NCBI RefSeq assembly: GCF_010681825.2 | Contig: NZ_CP066776.1 | Coordinates: 1,550,001 to 1,614,000 of the forward strand | Source of the DNA: Sulfuriroseicoccus oceanibius | GTDB taxonomy: Bacteria; Verrucomicrobiota; Verrucomicrobiia; Verrucomicrobiales; SLCJ01 | DNA length: 64,000 bases | Direction of reading: 5' to 3' | Part shown: in pieces, positions 44,784 to 53,761 of the stretch | How positions within the stretch are numbered: position 1 is the stretch's first letter | How the letters are laid out: every line of letters begins with the position of its first letter | Position numbers and translations under genes: made by a program | Notes under the pieces: model-generated | Databases searched by the model: none | The model's input: only the letters and a program-made list of their open reading frames with translations | What the model was told of the DNA's origin: nothing

Positions 44784-45360
44784 CAGCGTCGCCTTGTTCT
44801 CCTTGTAAGTCTCGAATCATCATTGTTCTTGCTGCGAGATCATGGTTCTCCAATCTGGTCATCTCATAGCCCTTCTTGTCAAAGGTAAGGAGCATTCTTG
44901 CGTAGTCGGAAGGACCGCCGCGACTACTCGTTTCTATCTGATACCATCCGCGCTTCTTTTCTACGAATTTTACATCGACGACCTGCATCTGTCCGATCAC
45001 TCGATAGCCTTTGGCTTCGGGAGTGAAAATGAGAAAAAATGTCCCTCCGGTACCACCTAAGCGTGGAATACGTAGAAAAATTTCATTCTTCCCATCTCCA
45101 TTCAAGTCCACCTCAGCAATATTCGCTTGCTCGGGTGGCGTTTCATTTGAGCCCTTGATCTGAATCGTTGCCAATTCCCGAATGCTCTCATCCAAATCAG
45201 CAATCTTGTGCCATTTGGTCTGGAAGACCGGTGCGCCTTTCGGGGAAGCGGGCCATTCAAATCCATCTGTTGGCGCCGCCCAGTTCCTAGGCAAATCGTC
45301 GCCTTGAGAAATTGCTGGAATCGATATTGCTGCGAATAGAAGAGTCAATAGCCGTTTCAT
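44779..45360 (-). CDS. Secreted protein of unknown function with FG-GAP/EF-like segment
   Basis: 193 residues with a Sec signal peptide (MKRLLTLLFAAISIPAISQG). The mature part holds EVDLNGDGKNEIFLRIPRLG, the calcium-loop/VCBS-like 'DxNxDGxxE' pattern common in repeat proteins that compare expected and stored values. Beta strands follow (RVIGQMQVVDVKFVEKKRGW; MLLTFDKKGYEMTRL). No family was recognised. The gene has lower GC than the window average. It starts the group of three small minus-strand genes. Confidence 0.65.
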   Translation of the reverse strand: MKRLLTLLFAAISIPAISQGDDLPRNWAAPTDGFEWPASPKGAPVFQTKWHKIADLDESIRELATIQIKGSNETPPEQANIAEVDLNGDGKNEIFLRIPRLGGTGGTFFLIFTPEAKGYRVIGQMQVVDVKFVEKKRGWYQIETSSRGGPSDYARMLLTFDKKGYEMTRLENHDLAARTMMIRDLQGEQGDAD

Positions 45361-45845
45361 ATTTTTAGGAAAACAGTTTTCTTAGGGGAGGGGTAGTGGG
45401 GGCGCGGTGATAATGCGGGGGGCTGTGATCCAGAGGTCGGGGATCTGGCGAGTGTGGGGGCGCTGTTGTTCTTTGGAGGTTTGGAGATGTTAATGGGCGC
45501 AGTGGGGAGGACAAGAGGATTGACGGGGAATCGGTCGGTGGGTGAGGTTTTTGGAGTGGTCGCTACGTTCCGATAGCTACGCTTCCAGCGTAGTTCCGCG
45601 CCTGCGGGATGGCCCGGATGGGAAACCGGCGGTCCGAGGGGGGGCTGTGCTAACCTCTGGCGACCGCATGTGGGAACTTGGCGTCTTTGCGTCTCTGCGT
45701 GAGTATCATCGGAAGATGGCCTGCGAGCTAGATCCATGAGCGACGATGGGCATCCGGTAGTGGGCGGGAGCTTTGGTGGGTGATGGCTTGATTGATGGGG
45801 CTCGGTGACGGCATAGTGGTGAGTGCGTTTTTGCGTTGGTTACCC
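45361..45845. other. Intergenic region with dispersed repeats
   Basis: 485 bp without a supported gene. It includes a CTACGCT-TCC-AGCGTAG hairpin (about 45577-45593). It also has three blocks shared with the other side of the P-type ATPase gene: GTGGTCGCTACGTTCCG, CCGGATGGGAAACCGGCGG and GCGTCTTTGCGTCTCTGCGT. Confidence 0.6.
45557..45706 (+). repeat. Dispersed repeat block, left of the ATPase gene
   Basis: Contains GTGGTCGCTACGTTCCG (45557-45573), CCGGATGGGAAACCGGCGG (from 45613) and GCGTCTTTGCGTCTCTGCGT (from 45680). All three recur in the same order and orientation at 48814-48979. Confidence 0.65.
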
Positions 45846-48542
45846 ATGAGTGCGGAAGAATCCAGTGCGGTTGGTCAGGCGTGCCATGCGTGGCATGCGT
45901 GGCATGCGCTGGCGCGTGATGCTGTGCTGGAGGCGTTGGAGGCTCGTGAGGATGGGTTGTCGGAAGACGAGGCCGGCCGGCGGTTGGCGCTCTATGGGCC
46001 GAACCGCTTGCCGGAGTGCCAGCCGACGCCGTTGTGGCGGATTGGGTTGCGGCAGTTTTGTAGTCCGCTGATCTACATCTTGCTGATAGCGGCGGTGGTG
46101 TCGGTGGTGATTGGGGATGTGAAGGATGCGGGGTTTATTGCTGCGGTATTGGGGATCAATGCGGTGATCGGGAGCTATCAGGAGTGGAGGGCGGAACAGA
46201 GTAGCCATGCGTTGCGCAAGTTATTGCGGATCCGGGCGGCGGTGGTGCGCGACGGCGAAGTGCGCGAAGTGCCGGCGGATGCGGTGGTGCCGGGCGATGT
46301 GGTGTGGCTGGAGTCGGGCAACCGGGTGCCGGCGGATCTGCGCTTGCTCAGCGCCCATGGATTGGAGGTGGATGAATCGTTACTGACAGGTGAATCGTTG
46401 CCGGTGGCAAAGGATCCGGAGTGGTGTGGCGACGAGTCGGCGACGGTGGGCGATCAATTGAACATGGGGTTCGCGGGAGCGATCGTGACCCGCGGGCGGG
46501 CGAAGGGCGTGGTGGTGGCGACGGCCAGTGCCACGCATGTCGGGCAGTTGGCGATGGATGTGGCGGTGGCCACGGGAGGGAAGCCGCCGTTGCTCAAGCG
46601 GATGGAGCGGTTTACCAATGCGATTGCGGGCGGGACGCTGACGCTTGCCACGCTGATCGGGTTGCTGGGTGTGACGCTGGGGAACTACGATGCGTCCGAG
46701 ATGTTTTTGTTTGTGGTGGCGCTTGCGGTGTCGGCGATTCCCGAGGGGCTGCCGGTGGCGATGACGGTGGCGCTTTCCATTGCCACGACGCGGATGGCGA
46801 GGCGCGGGGTGATTGTGCGTCGGCTGACGGCGGTGGAGGGCTTGGGGAGCTGTACGTTGATCGCGACGGACAAGACGGGGACGCTGACGGTGAATGAATT
46901 GACGGTGCGTGAGGTGCGCGGGGCGGATGGTGGTGTGTTTACGGTGACGGGTGAGGGGATCGCGCCGATTGGCGAGGTGCTTGCGTCGGGCGAGGCGGTG
47001 GCGGTTGGGAGTGAGCCAGGGTTGGAGCGGTTGGCTCGGGCGTGTGTGCTGTGCAACGAGGCGGATCTGCACCCGCGGGATGGTGGCTGGGTGGGGCGCG
47101 GTGATGCGGTGGATGTGGCGTTGTTGTCGTTCGGTCACAAACTAGGTTGGCTGCGTGAGGCGACGTTGGACCGCTTCCCCCAGGTGAATGAGATCCCGTT
47201 CGAGGCGGAGCATCAGTTTGCCGCGACCGTGAACCGAGGGGAGAGCGGGTTGCGGGTCTTTGTCAAAGGGGCGCCGGAGCGTGTGCTGGCCATGTGTGGC
47301 GGGGAGATCGCCGGGCTTGAGCAGGAAGCTCTGGAGATGGCGGGGCGTGGCTTGCGGGTGCTGGCGCTGGCTGAGGGGGGAGCCGATGTGGGGGCGGAGT
47401 CGGGGGATGCGCCGGCGGTGCCATCTGGGCTGTCGTTTTTGGGGTTTGTGGGAATGCTTGATCCACTGCGGCCGGGGGCGCGGGACGCGGTGGCTGCGTG
47501 TCATGAGTCGGGGGTGGAGATCACGATGGTGACCGGGGATCACCGCGTGACAGCGCTGGCGATTGCGCGGGATCTGGGGTTGGCGGATGACGAAGCCCAG
47601 GTGGTAACGGGCCCCGAGTTGGTGGGGTTGGAGTCGGAGGCGCTGGCCGATCGTGTGCGGGACGTGCGCGTGTTCGCGAGGGTGGCGCCGCGGCAGAAAT
47701 TGGAGATCGTCGAGGCAGCGCGGCGTAATGGTCATTTTGTAACCGTGACGGGAGACGGAGTGAACGACGCACCGGCTTTGCGTGCGGCGAATATCGGGGT
47801 GGCGATGGGGAAAAGCGGTACGGACGTGGCGCGGGAGGCTGCTGATTTGGTGATCAGTGACGATAACTTTTCAACCATTGTGGCCGGTGTGGAGGAGGGG
47901 CGGATCGCCTACGATAACATCCGCAAGGTAATCTACCTGCTGGTCTCCACTGGCGCGGCGGAGCTGGTTCTGATGGGGTTGGCGATTGCCAATGGAATGC
48001 CACTGCCGCTGCTGCCGGTGCAGATCCTGTGGTTGAACCTGGTGACCAATGGGATCCAGGATGTGGCGCTGGCATTTGAACGCGGGGAGGGTGATGTGTT
48101 GCGGCGTCGGCCAAGGCCTCCTGGGGAATCGGTGTTCAACCGATTGATGATCGAGCGGACGGTGGTGGCCGGGTTGGTGATGGGGGTGATTGGGTTTAGT
48201 GCGTTTGATTGGATGCTGAGTCGAGGTTGGGCTGACGCGGATGCGCGCAATGCGCTGTTGTTGATGATGGTGTTGTTTGAGAACTTTCACATTGGGAACT
48301 GTCGGTCGGAGACGCGCTCTGCATTTGGGATTTCTCCATTGCGCAGCCCGATTCTGCTGGTGGGCGCGGTTGCTGCGTTTTTGATCCATCTGGCGGTGAT
48401 GCATTTGCCGATCATGCAGGGCGTGCTGGGGACGGCTCCGGTGTCTGCCGAAACGTGGATGGCGGTGACGTTACTGGCGTTGGTGATTGTGCCGGCGATG
48501 GAGCTTCACAAGTGGTCGTGGTGGAGGAGGAGAGCGCAGTAA
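45846..48542 (+). CDS. P-type cation-transporting ATPase (P2A/P2B-like)
   Basis: 898 residues. An N-terminal cation-ATPase domain is followed by TM pairs, the actuator TGES (in LLTGESLPVAKD), the phosphorylated Asp342 in DKTGTLTVNELT and the hinge GDGVND (636-641). TM4 carries PEGLP, and TM6 has NLVTNGIQDVALAFE. PEGLP plus a polar TM6 points to Ca2+ or another divalent or monovalent cation rather than heavy metals (no CPC). Just after the ATG at 45846 the DNA has a 9-bp tandem repeat that writes HAWHAWHAL. Direct repeats flank the gene. Confidence 0.92.
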   Translation: MSAEESSAVGQACHAWHAWHALARDAVLEALEAREDGLSEDEAGRRLALYGPNRLPECQPTPLWRIGLRQFCSPLIYILLIAAVVSVVIGDVKDAGFIAAVLGINAVIGSYQEWRAEQSSHALRKLLRIRAAVVRDGEVREVPADAVVPGDVVWLESGNRVPADLRLLSAHGLEVDESLLTGESLPVAKDPEWCGDESATVGDQLNMGFAGAIVTRGRAKGVVVATASATHVGQLAMDVAVATGGKPPLLKRMERFTNAIAGGTLTLATLIGLLGVTLGNYDASEMFLFVVALAVSAIPEGLPVAMTVALSIATTRMARRGVIVRRLTAVEGLGSCTLIATDKTGTLTVNELTVREVRGADGGVFTVTGEGIAPIGEVLASGEAVAVGSEPGLERLARACVLCNEADLHPRDGGWVGRGDAVDVALLSFGHKLGWLREATLDRFPQVNEIPFEAEHQFAATVNRGESGLRVFVKGAPERVLAMCGGEIAGLEQEALEMAGRGLRVLALAEGGADVGAESGDAPAVPSGLSFLGFVGMLDPLRPGARDAVAACHESGVEITMVTGDHRVTALAIARDLGLADDEAQVVTGPELVGLESEALADRVRDVRVFARVAPRQKLEIVEAARRNGHFVTVTGDGVNDAPALRAANIGVAMGKSGTDVAREAADLVISDDNFSTIVAGVEEGRIAYDNIRKVIYLLVSTGAAELVLMGLAIANGMPLPLLPVQILWLNLVTNGIQDVALAFERGEGDVLRRRPRPPGESVFNRLMIERTVVAGLVMGVIGFSAFDWMLSRGWADADARNALLLMMVLFENFHIGNCRSETRSAFGISPLRSPILLVGAVAAFLIHLAVMHLPIMQGVLGTAPVSAETWMAVTLLALVIVPAMELHKWSWWRRRAQ

Positions 48543-48595
48543 GTCGTTTTTTGGACAGGATTCACAAGATCACCATGATTTGAGCTCCGCCAATG

Positions 48596-48650
48596 CATGC
48601 GCAGTGCTGGAGGGACGGCATTCCTGCCGTCGGTGCGAAATGGTCCTCGG
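48596..48650 (+). repeat. Dispersed GGCATTCCTGCCG repeat, copy b
   Basis: TGCGCAGTGCTGGAGGGACG, then GGCATTCCTGCCGTCGGTGC. ACGGCA and TGCCGT form a hairpin around TTCC. Compare with copy a at 40152-40200. Confidence 0.7.
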
Positions 48651-48813
48651 AGCAGATGGTCTGGACTCCAGAGGGCTGATGATGCCAATAAAGAAATCTG
48701 CGGAATTGGCGTCATCTGCGGACCACTGAAAACGCTCACGGGTGATCTGTTTTGAACCACAGAGGACACAGAGTTTTGTCTGTCAGCGCCTTTGGGTGAG
48801 GCGTTCCTGTTAG

Positions 48814-48979
48814 TGTGGTCGCTGCGCTCCGGATGGATCTGGTGGCCGGATGGGAAACCGGCGGTCCATGGGGTGCTGCGTGTTGCGGAGAGACGAAGCC
48901 TTTTTGTGGCTATCAACCCTGAAGATGTCTACGTGCAATTAGGGCACCTCTGCGTCTTTGCGTCTCTGCGTGAGTATCC
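48814..48979 (+). repeat. Dispersed repeat block, right of the ATPase gene
   Basis: GTGGTCGCTGCGCTCCG, CCGGATGGGAAACCGGCGG and GCGTCTTTGCGTCTCTGCGT occur in the same order as at 45557-45706. The two blocks flank the P-type ATPase gene as direct repeats. Confidence 0.65.
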
Positions 48980-49010
48980 CCCTCCTGAGCGAGGTAGCTC
49001 CGGATGGGAA

Positions 49011-49054
49011 CAAAAAAAACGCCCGGCGGAGAGGAGGGCTCTCTGCCGGGCGTT
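49011..49054 (-). terminator. Intrinsic terminator of the GH84 gene
   Basis: On the minus strand AACGCCCGGCAGAG pairs with CTCCGCCGGGCGTT (one mismatch in the middle), and TTTTTTTG follows. The sequence lies 19 bp after the stop at 49073. Confidence 0.88.
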
Positions 49055-49072
49055 GGGTGTAGTTTGCTGAAG

Positions 49073-51559
49073 TTACTGCCAGACCACTTCGAAGATGCGG
49101 ACTTTGCCTCCGGATGGTGGGGTGATGGTCACCTGGTTGCCATTTTGTTGGATGGCGGAGGCCGGGGCGTCGCTGAGGACGATGGCCTTTTTCGCGGCCT
49201 TTGGTCCGGTCAGGGTTTGTGGCTTGTCGATGGTGTAGAAGCTGGTTGGGTCGCCGTCGGTGGTGGCGGCAACCGAGTTGGCTGCGGCACCGGCAGGGAC
49301 GTCGAACTTGAACTTCTCAATGCGGAACTCGATTGGCTTGTCCGAGCTGTTGACGAGTCGGAAGAAGCGGATCTTGTCGTTTACGTTGAGTGGGTTTTGC
49401 AGTTCGCCACCGCCCTTGCGTGCGTTGAACGGCTTCCAGTTGTCTCCGTTGGTTGAAACTTCCACCTTGCAGGCATCGGCAGCGGCCGCGTTGTCGAGCT
49501 TGATGTGGATGTAGTTGCCGAAGACGCCTTCGGGAAGAGCCAGGCCGATGTGGTCGTTCGGCTGGAGCTTCACGACCTCTAGGATGCGGGCGAGGTTGAC
49601 GTACTTGCCGTCGCGTTCGGCCTGGAGGTTCTGCATCGAATCGACATTGGAGAATGCCTGGTAGGCTGCGTTGTCTGCGGCGAGTTTTCCGCCCATCTTC
49701 TCGGCGGCCTTGGCCCATTCCGCGTTGAAGAGTTCATCGACCAATGGGGTGAGTACGAGAGTCGAGACTTTGCAGCCTTTTGCCCACTGTTTGTCACTGG
49801 CGAAAGTTTCTTCGAAGTGGCGTTGTTTTTGGGCGTCGTAGAAGTCCTGCTGCAGGGCTTTGCTATTGGCGATGACTGAGAACAAAGCCAGGTGGGCATT
49901 GCCGTCGCCTCCTTTGCCCGAGGCGAGTTTGACGGCAGCGGTGCCGGCATCGCCGAGGGCTTTGAACGACTTGACCCAGAACTCGATCTCGTGCCAGAGA
50001 GCGGGATCGGTCTGTGGCAGGGTGGTGATCATTTTATCGGCAGCCGCGGTGATCTCCGCGAACTCGGCGAGCAGAACCTGCGCGTCCTCCGCGCTGAGTT
50101 GCTGGTTCTGGCGGTAGTTGGCGAGTGCTTTGTCGACGGCAGGCTTGATCTCCACCGACTCCTCGCGGCGGTAGTTGTGGAACGATGGGCCCTGATCAGA
50201 GTTGTGCTTGGCGAAGACAAACATTTCCTCCGCCACGCTTGGGAAGAGACGAGGGAAGGCGGCGCGCCACGATTGCTCCGAGTCGAAGGCGTCGACGTTC
50301 CACGCCCAGTCGGCGATGCTGAACAATCCGAGCTTCGAGGCCTCCGGCTTGTCCATCGGGTTGGACGCGAAGCCTGAGAGCAGGTCTTTGTTTTCCTTGT
50401 CGAGGCCGTAGGTGCGGCCCATCAGGAGGTTGGTGCGGCAGTAATCGTTGACCGGCCAGTTCCACCAGATGAATGGTTTGCGCTGCCAGTGTTGGGACAC
50501 TTCTTTGACCGCTGGGGCAGGGATGTCCGCGCAGATGCCCGGGCCGGTCCACATGATGTCGATGTCCTGGTCGAGCTGTGCGCCGAGCCTGGTTTTGTAT
50601 TCATTGGCGCCGGAGCCCGAGTAGCTGGTCGGGCACATGATCAATGGAGTGACGTCCGGCTTCTTTTTAATGAAGTCGCGGTTGATCTGGTTGAGCATTT
50701 TGGCCTGCATTTCGGCGCGTGCGCCTTCGCCGCCGATATCGTCGAAGAAGACCGCGAACGAGCGCACGCCGAGGTCGTACATGGCCTCGAGTTTCTTCTG
50801 GGCGACGATGATGTCGTCCGGGGTGCCGTCGCCGTCCTTGTCATCCCAGCGGATGGACGAGCCAGGGTGGAGGGCCCAGATGAAGTTGACGTGGTGTTTT
50901 TTCGCGGCTTCGACCAGTTCGGTGATTTGTTTGGCCTGGTCGGCTGGGTATTCTTCGCGCCAGAGGTGGGAGTTGAAGCCTGAATACGGGTCGTCCTTTG
51001 GCCCGTAGATGTAGGCATTCATCTTGTATTTCCCATAGAACTCGATCTGGCTGAGGCGGCGTGCGTGTTCCCACGGTTTGCCGTAGAATCCTTCGATCGA
51101 CCCGCGGAATGGAATGTCCGGCCAGTCGGCCACGCGGCAGTGGCTGAGTTTGCCGTCGGTGGCAATCATTTGCGCCAGGGTCTGGGTGGCGTAGAAGATG
51201 CCGGTGTCGTCGGCTGCGGCGATTTGGATGCCGTTGCCATCCACCTTCAGGACGTAGGCGCCCGGGGTGTCTTTGACTTTGGCCTTGGCGAGGATGGGGG
51301 TGGCGGCATCTCCAACGGTGGTGGTGATGCCGAGCTTGCCGGATGGACGTGCATTGATGGCCCTGAAGGCACCGACCAAAGCAGTGAAGTCTTTGACTTG
51401 TGCGGGGTCGAGCTGGTTGGCTGCGATATCGGCTTGCTGGGTGACGGCCTTTTGTGGTTTTGGCCAGACGTCGGTAGCTGGGTCACCGGCCAGTGCGGTG
51501 GCGCAGAGTGCGACGGATGCCAGGGAAACGGTCAATGATGAGGTGCGTGACATGATCAT
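49073..51559 (-). CDS. GH84 family beta-N-acetylglucosaminidase (O-GlcNAcase-like), exported
   Basis: 828 residues with an N-terminal signal peptide (LTVSLASVALCATALA). A GH20b-like N-terminal domain (about 30-145) precedes the GH84 barrel (about 150-450). EGFYGKPWEHARRLSQIEFY and MNAYIYGPKDDPY match the Bacteroides thetaiotaomicron GH84 enzyme closely. The catalytic pair is Asp273-Asp274 in FFDDIGGEG, followed by IMWTGPG and WWNWPVNDYCR. A C-terminal discoidin-like beta domain ends the chain. It removes beta-linked GlcNAc by substrate-assisted catalysis, acting outside the cytoplasm. ATG 51553 is an alternative start. Confidence 0.93.
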   Translation of the reverse strand: MIMSRTSSLTVSLASVALCATALAGDPATDVWPKPQKAVTQQADIAANQLDPAQVKDFTALVGAFRAINARPSGKLGITTTVGDAATPILAKAKVKDTPGAYVLKVDGNGIQIAAADDTGIFYATQTLAQMIATDGKLSHCRVADWPDIPFRGSIEGFYGKPWEHARRLSQIEFYGKYKMNAYIYGPKDDPYSGFNSHLWREEYPADQAKQITELVEAAKKHHVNFIWALHPGSSIRWDDKDGDGTPDDIIVAQKKLEAMYDLGVRSFAVFFDDIGGEGARAEMQAKMLNQINRDFIKKKPDVTPLIMCPTSYSGSGANEYKTRLGAQLDQDIDIMWTGPGICADIPAPAVKEVSQHWQRKPFIWWNWPVNDYCRTNLLMGRTYGLDKENKDLLSGFASNPMDKPEASKLGLFSIADWAWNVDAFDSEQSWRAAFPRLFPSVAEEMFVFAKHNSDQGPSFHNYRREESVEIKPAVDKALANYRQNQQLSAEDAQVLLAEFAEITAAADKMITTLPQTDPALWHEIEFWVKSFKALGDAGTAAVKLASGKGGDGNAHLALFSVIANSKALQQDFYDAQKQRHFEETFASDKQWAKGCKVSTLVLTPLVDELFNAEWAKAAEKMGGKLAADNAAYQAFSNVDSMQNLQAERDGKYVNLARILEVVKLQPNDHIGLALPEGVFGNYIHIKLDNAAAADACKVEVSTNGDNWKPFNARKGGGELQNPLNVNDKIRFFRLVNSSDKPIEFRIEKFKFDVPAGAAANSVAATTDGDPTSFYTIDKPQTLTGPKAAKKAIVLSDAPASAIQQNGNQVTITPPSGGKVRIFEVVWQ

Positions 51560-51737
51560 GAAAGCTGGAAATTAGGCGCACCCACAAACGGCCGGGCACG
51601 CCGGAATATTGCATTGAATCGATGGAATCCTCGACTGACAACCAGATTGGCCTGGAACAACGCCCACCTGAGGGATTCGGTCCAAAACGAAAGGGGGCAG
51701 CGTGGACCGCTCGATTCGATTTTAGGCAGGGTGCCGT

Positions 51738-53540
51738 CTAGAATCCCCAAAGCAGCGGGATGGTGATGCTGGCTACAACCCACAGCAACAGGTTGAGCGG
51801 TAGACCAACTTTGACGAAGTCTTTGAAAAGGTACCCACCGGCACCATAGACGTAGGTGTTGGTTTGGTAGCCGATCGGGGTGGTGAACGACGCGCTGGCG
51901 CCGAACATGACCGCGATGATGAATGGAATGGCGCTGTAGCCCGAGGCTTGTGCAAGGTTGATCGCAATTGGCGTAAGGAGCACCCCAACGGCGTTGTTGC
52001 TGACCAGTTCGGTGAACATGGAGGCCAGCAGGTAGACGACCGCCAACAGCACGTACGGGTGGATGGTTGAGGGAAGTCCGAGGGTCGAGACGCCTCCAGC
52101 CAAGCCGTTGGCGATGGTTTCCGCCGCGCCGGTGCTTTGCATGGCGCTGCCGACTCCGAGCATGCCGATGATGAGGAAAATAATGCGCCACTCGATGGCT
52201 TCGTAGGCGTCGCGGGTGGTGACACAGCCGCCGATGACCACGGTCAGTGCGGCGAGGAAGGCGAGGGTGAGAGTAGGCAGCACGTCGAACGCGCCCAGGC
52301 CGATGAAGCCCACCATGGCGGCAATGGCGACCGGTGCGCGCTCACGGCGGAAGGGCTGCTCCTTGGGCTCGGAAAGGGTGACGAACCCACGTTCGGCCAT
52401 CAGTCGATTGATGCCCTCTTTGGTACCTTCGACGAGCAAGGTATCGCCGAACTGAAGCGGATGGGTTTCCAGATGGCTGGTGATGTTGGCACCGCGGCGG
52501 TGGATGGCGAGGATCATCGAGTTGAATCGCTGGCGGAAGGCAAGTTCCGGCAGTGTGCGGCCGGCGAGGTCGGAATCCGGGCCGACCATGCCCTCGATGA
52601 GCAAGGCTTCACGTTGTTCCAGCGGTTCGAGTCCGAGGTCGCTGCCCCAGCCGAGGTCGGTGCCCGAGGTGTCGCGCAGTTTCTGGATGCCGGTGCGGCC
52701 GGTGCGCAGAACGAGTCGGTCGCCCTGTTGGAGTTCGACGTCTGGGAGTGGGAGCAGGACGTTGACCCCGCGGCGGCGGACCTCGAGGATGTTCATTCCC
52801 TTGAGTTCTTTCGAGAGAAGATCGGTGATGGCGCGGCCTACGAGTGGGGATTCTTCACCTACGAGAACCTGCACGAGGAATTCGCGGCGCATCTCCGGAG
52901 TAAGCAATGAGCTGAGGGTTTCGCGCTCCGGCAGCAAATGGCGGCCGAAGAACCACATGTAGATTCCGCCCACGATTCCGTAGATGATGCCGAGCGGAGT
53001 AATGGAAAAGAGCGAAAAGGCATCAATGCCCATGTCGCGGGCCATTCCGTCGACCACCAGGTTGGTGGAGGTGCCGATCATTGAGCACGTACCGCCGAGG
53101 ATGGTGGCGTACGAGAGCGGGATGAGCAGCTTGGAGGGCTTGGCGGAGGTGGAACGGCAGAAGGCGAGGATCACTGGCATCATCACCACCACCACCGGTG
53201 TGTTGTTCATCACTGCCGAGATTAGCAGCGGGAACGTCATGATCAGTAGCAGGGCGCGCTTTTCACTGCCTTTGGCAAAATGGAGGAACTGATCGCCCAG
53301 CGTTTCAATCAAGCCGGTGCGCTCCAGCGCCACGCTGACCACGAACAAACAGGCAATGGTCAGAGGTGCGGGGTTGGAGAACCCAAGCGCCCAGTCGGAG
53401 ATGTCGAGGATTCCAAGAGCCAACAAAATGGCCGTGCCCAGCAGCGCGGTGAGCTCTGTGGACAGCCATTCTTTGATAAAGCTAATCGTGCAGCCGATGA
53501 CGACGGCGATGACGATGAGTTGGTCAGTCGTGAAATCCAT
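51738..53540 (-). CDS. SLC13/DASS-type anion transporter with two TrkA-C domains (paralogue 1)
   Basis: 600 residues. Membrane half one (about 1-200) has LERTGLIETLGDQF and MNNTPVVVVMMPVI. Two cytosolic RCK_C/TrkA-C domains follow (about 205-390: REFLVQVLVGEESPLVGRAI and DLAGRTLPELAFRQRF). Membrane half two (about 400-600) has LVSNNAVGVLLTPIAINLA and ASASFTTPIGYQTNTYVYG. SNN and NNT are the SNT-type ion/substrate motifs of the DASS family, which carries sulfate, dicarboxylates or other anions with Na+. Sulfate is attractive given the cys operon, but it is unproven. A close paralogue lies directly upstream. Confidence 0.87.
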   Translation of the reverse strand: MDFTTDQLIVIAVVIGCTISFIKEWLSTELTALLGTAILLALGILDISDWALGFSNPAPLTIACLFVVSVALERTGLIETLGDQFLHFAKGSEKRALLLIMTFPLLISAVMNNTPVVVVMMPVILAFCRSTSAKPSKLLIPLSYATILGGTCSMIGTSTNLVVDGMARDMGIDAFSLFSITPLGIIYGIVGGIYMWFFGRHLLPERETLSSLLTPEMRREFLVQVLVGEESPLVGRAITDLLSKELKGMNILEVRRRGVNVLLPLPDVELQQGDRLVLRTGRTGIQKLRDTSGTDLGWGSDLGLEPLEQREALLIEGMVGPDSDLAGRTLPELAFRQRFNSMILAIHRRGANITSHLETHPLQFGDTLLVEGTKEGINRLMAERGFVTLSEPKEQPFRRERAPVAIAAMVGFIGLGAFDVLPTLTLAFLAALTVVIGGCVTTRDAYEAIEWRIIFLIIGMLGVGSAMQSTGAAETIANGLAGGVSTLGLPSTIHPYVLLAVVYLLASMFTELVSNNAVGVLLTPIAINLAQASGYSAIPFIIAVMFGASASFTTPIGYQTNTYVYGAGGYLFKDFVKVGLPLNLLLWVVASITIPLLWGF

Positions 53541-53702
53541 TGAGGGGGAGAAAGCGGAGTCGTGCGGTTAGGTGGACGAAATCAATCGTTGTTCGAACCT
53601 GTAGGGCACGCGCCACCATGGTGGTCAGTCGGCTTTCCTTCAAGAGGGAATCGTGAAATTTGAGGAGAGGGAGGAGGGCTGAGAGAGAACGAACGATTCT
53701 TC

Positions 53703-53735
53703 CTATAAGTCTTATAGGTCCTATAAGACTTATAG
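53703..53735. repeat. 33-bp perfect palindrome of CTATAAG units
   Basis: The 16-bp arm CTATAAGTCTTATAGG (53703-53718) is repeated exactly inverted at 53720-53735 around a single T. Each arm is itself made of two near-inverted CTATAAG units. It is AT-rich and lies between the two transporter paralogues, 27 bp beyond the stop of the upstream one. No U-tract is present, so it is not a simple terminator. Confidence 0.8.
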
Positions 53736-53761
53736 ATGTGACGCCTAAACTAACAGGATTA

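Larger units (their letters stand above)
48543..49072. other. Repeat-rich intergenic region after the ATPase gene
   Basis: 530 bp without a supported gene. In order it holds a TTGGACAGGATTCACAAGAT stretch, the GGCATTCCTGCCG repeat (copy b), ACCACAGAGGACACAGAG, the three blocks shared with 45557-45706, and the terminator of the GH84 gene. Such mixtures are typical repeat sinks of these genomes. Confidence 0.65.

Noticed and set aside
44695-44785. tRNA-like cloverleaf in palindrome B
   Set aside because: A long acceptor-like stem and a small D-arm-like hairpin can be drawn, but no proper anticodon arm or T-loop (GTTCRANNC in the correct place) can be formed. It fits an attC-type palindrome better.
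45357-45737. 126-codon minus-strand frame before the ATPase gene
   Set aside because: It runs through dispersed repeats with Pro/Ser/Arg-rich sequence and no signal or domain; judged non-coding.
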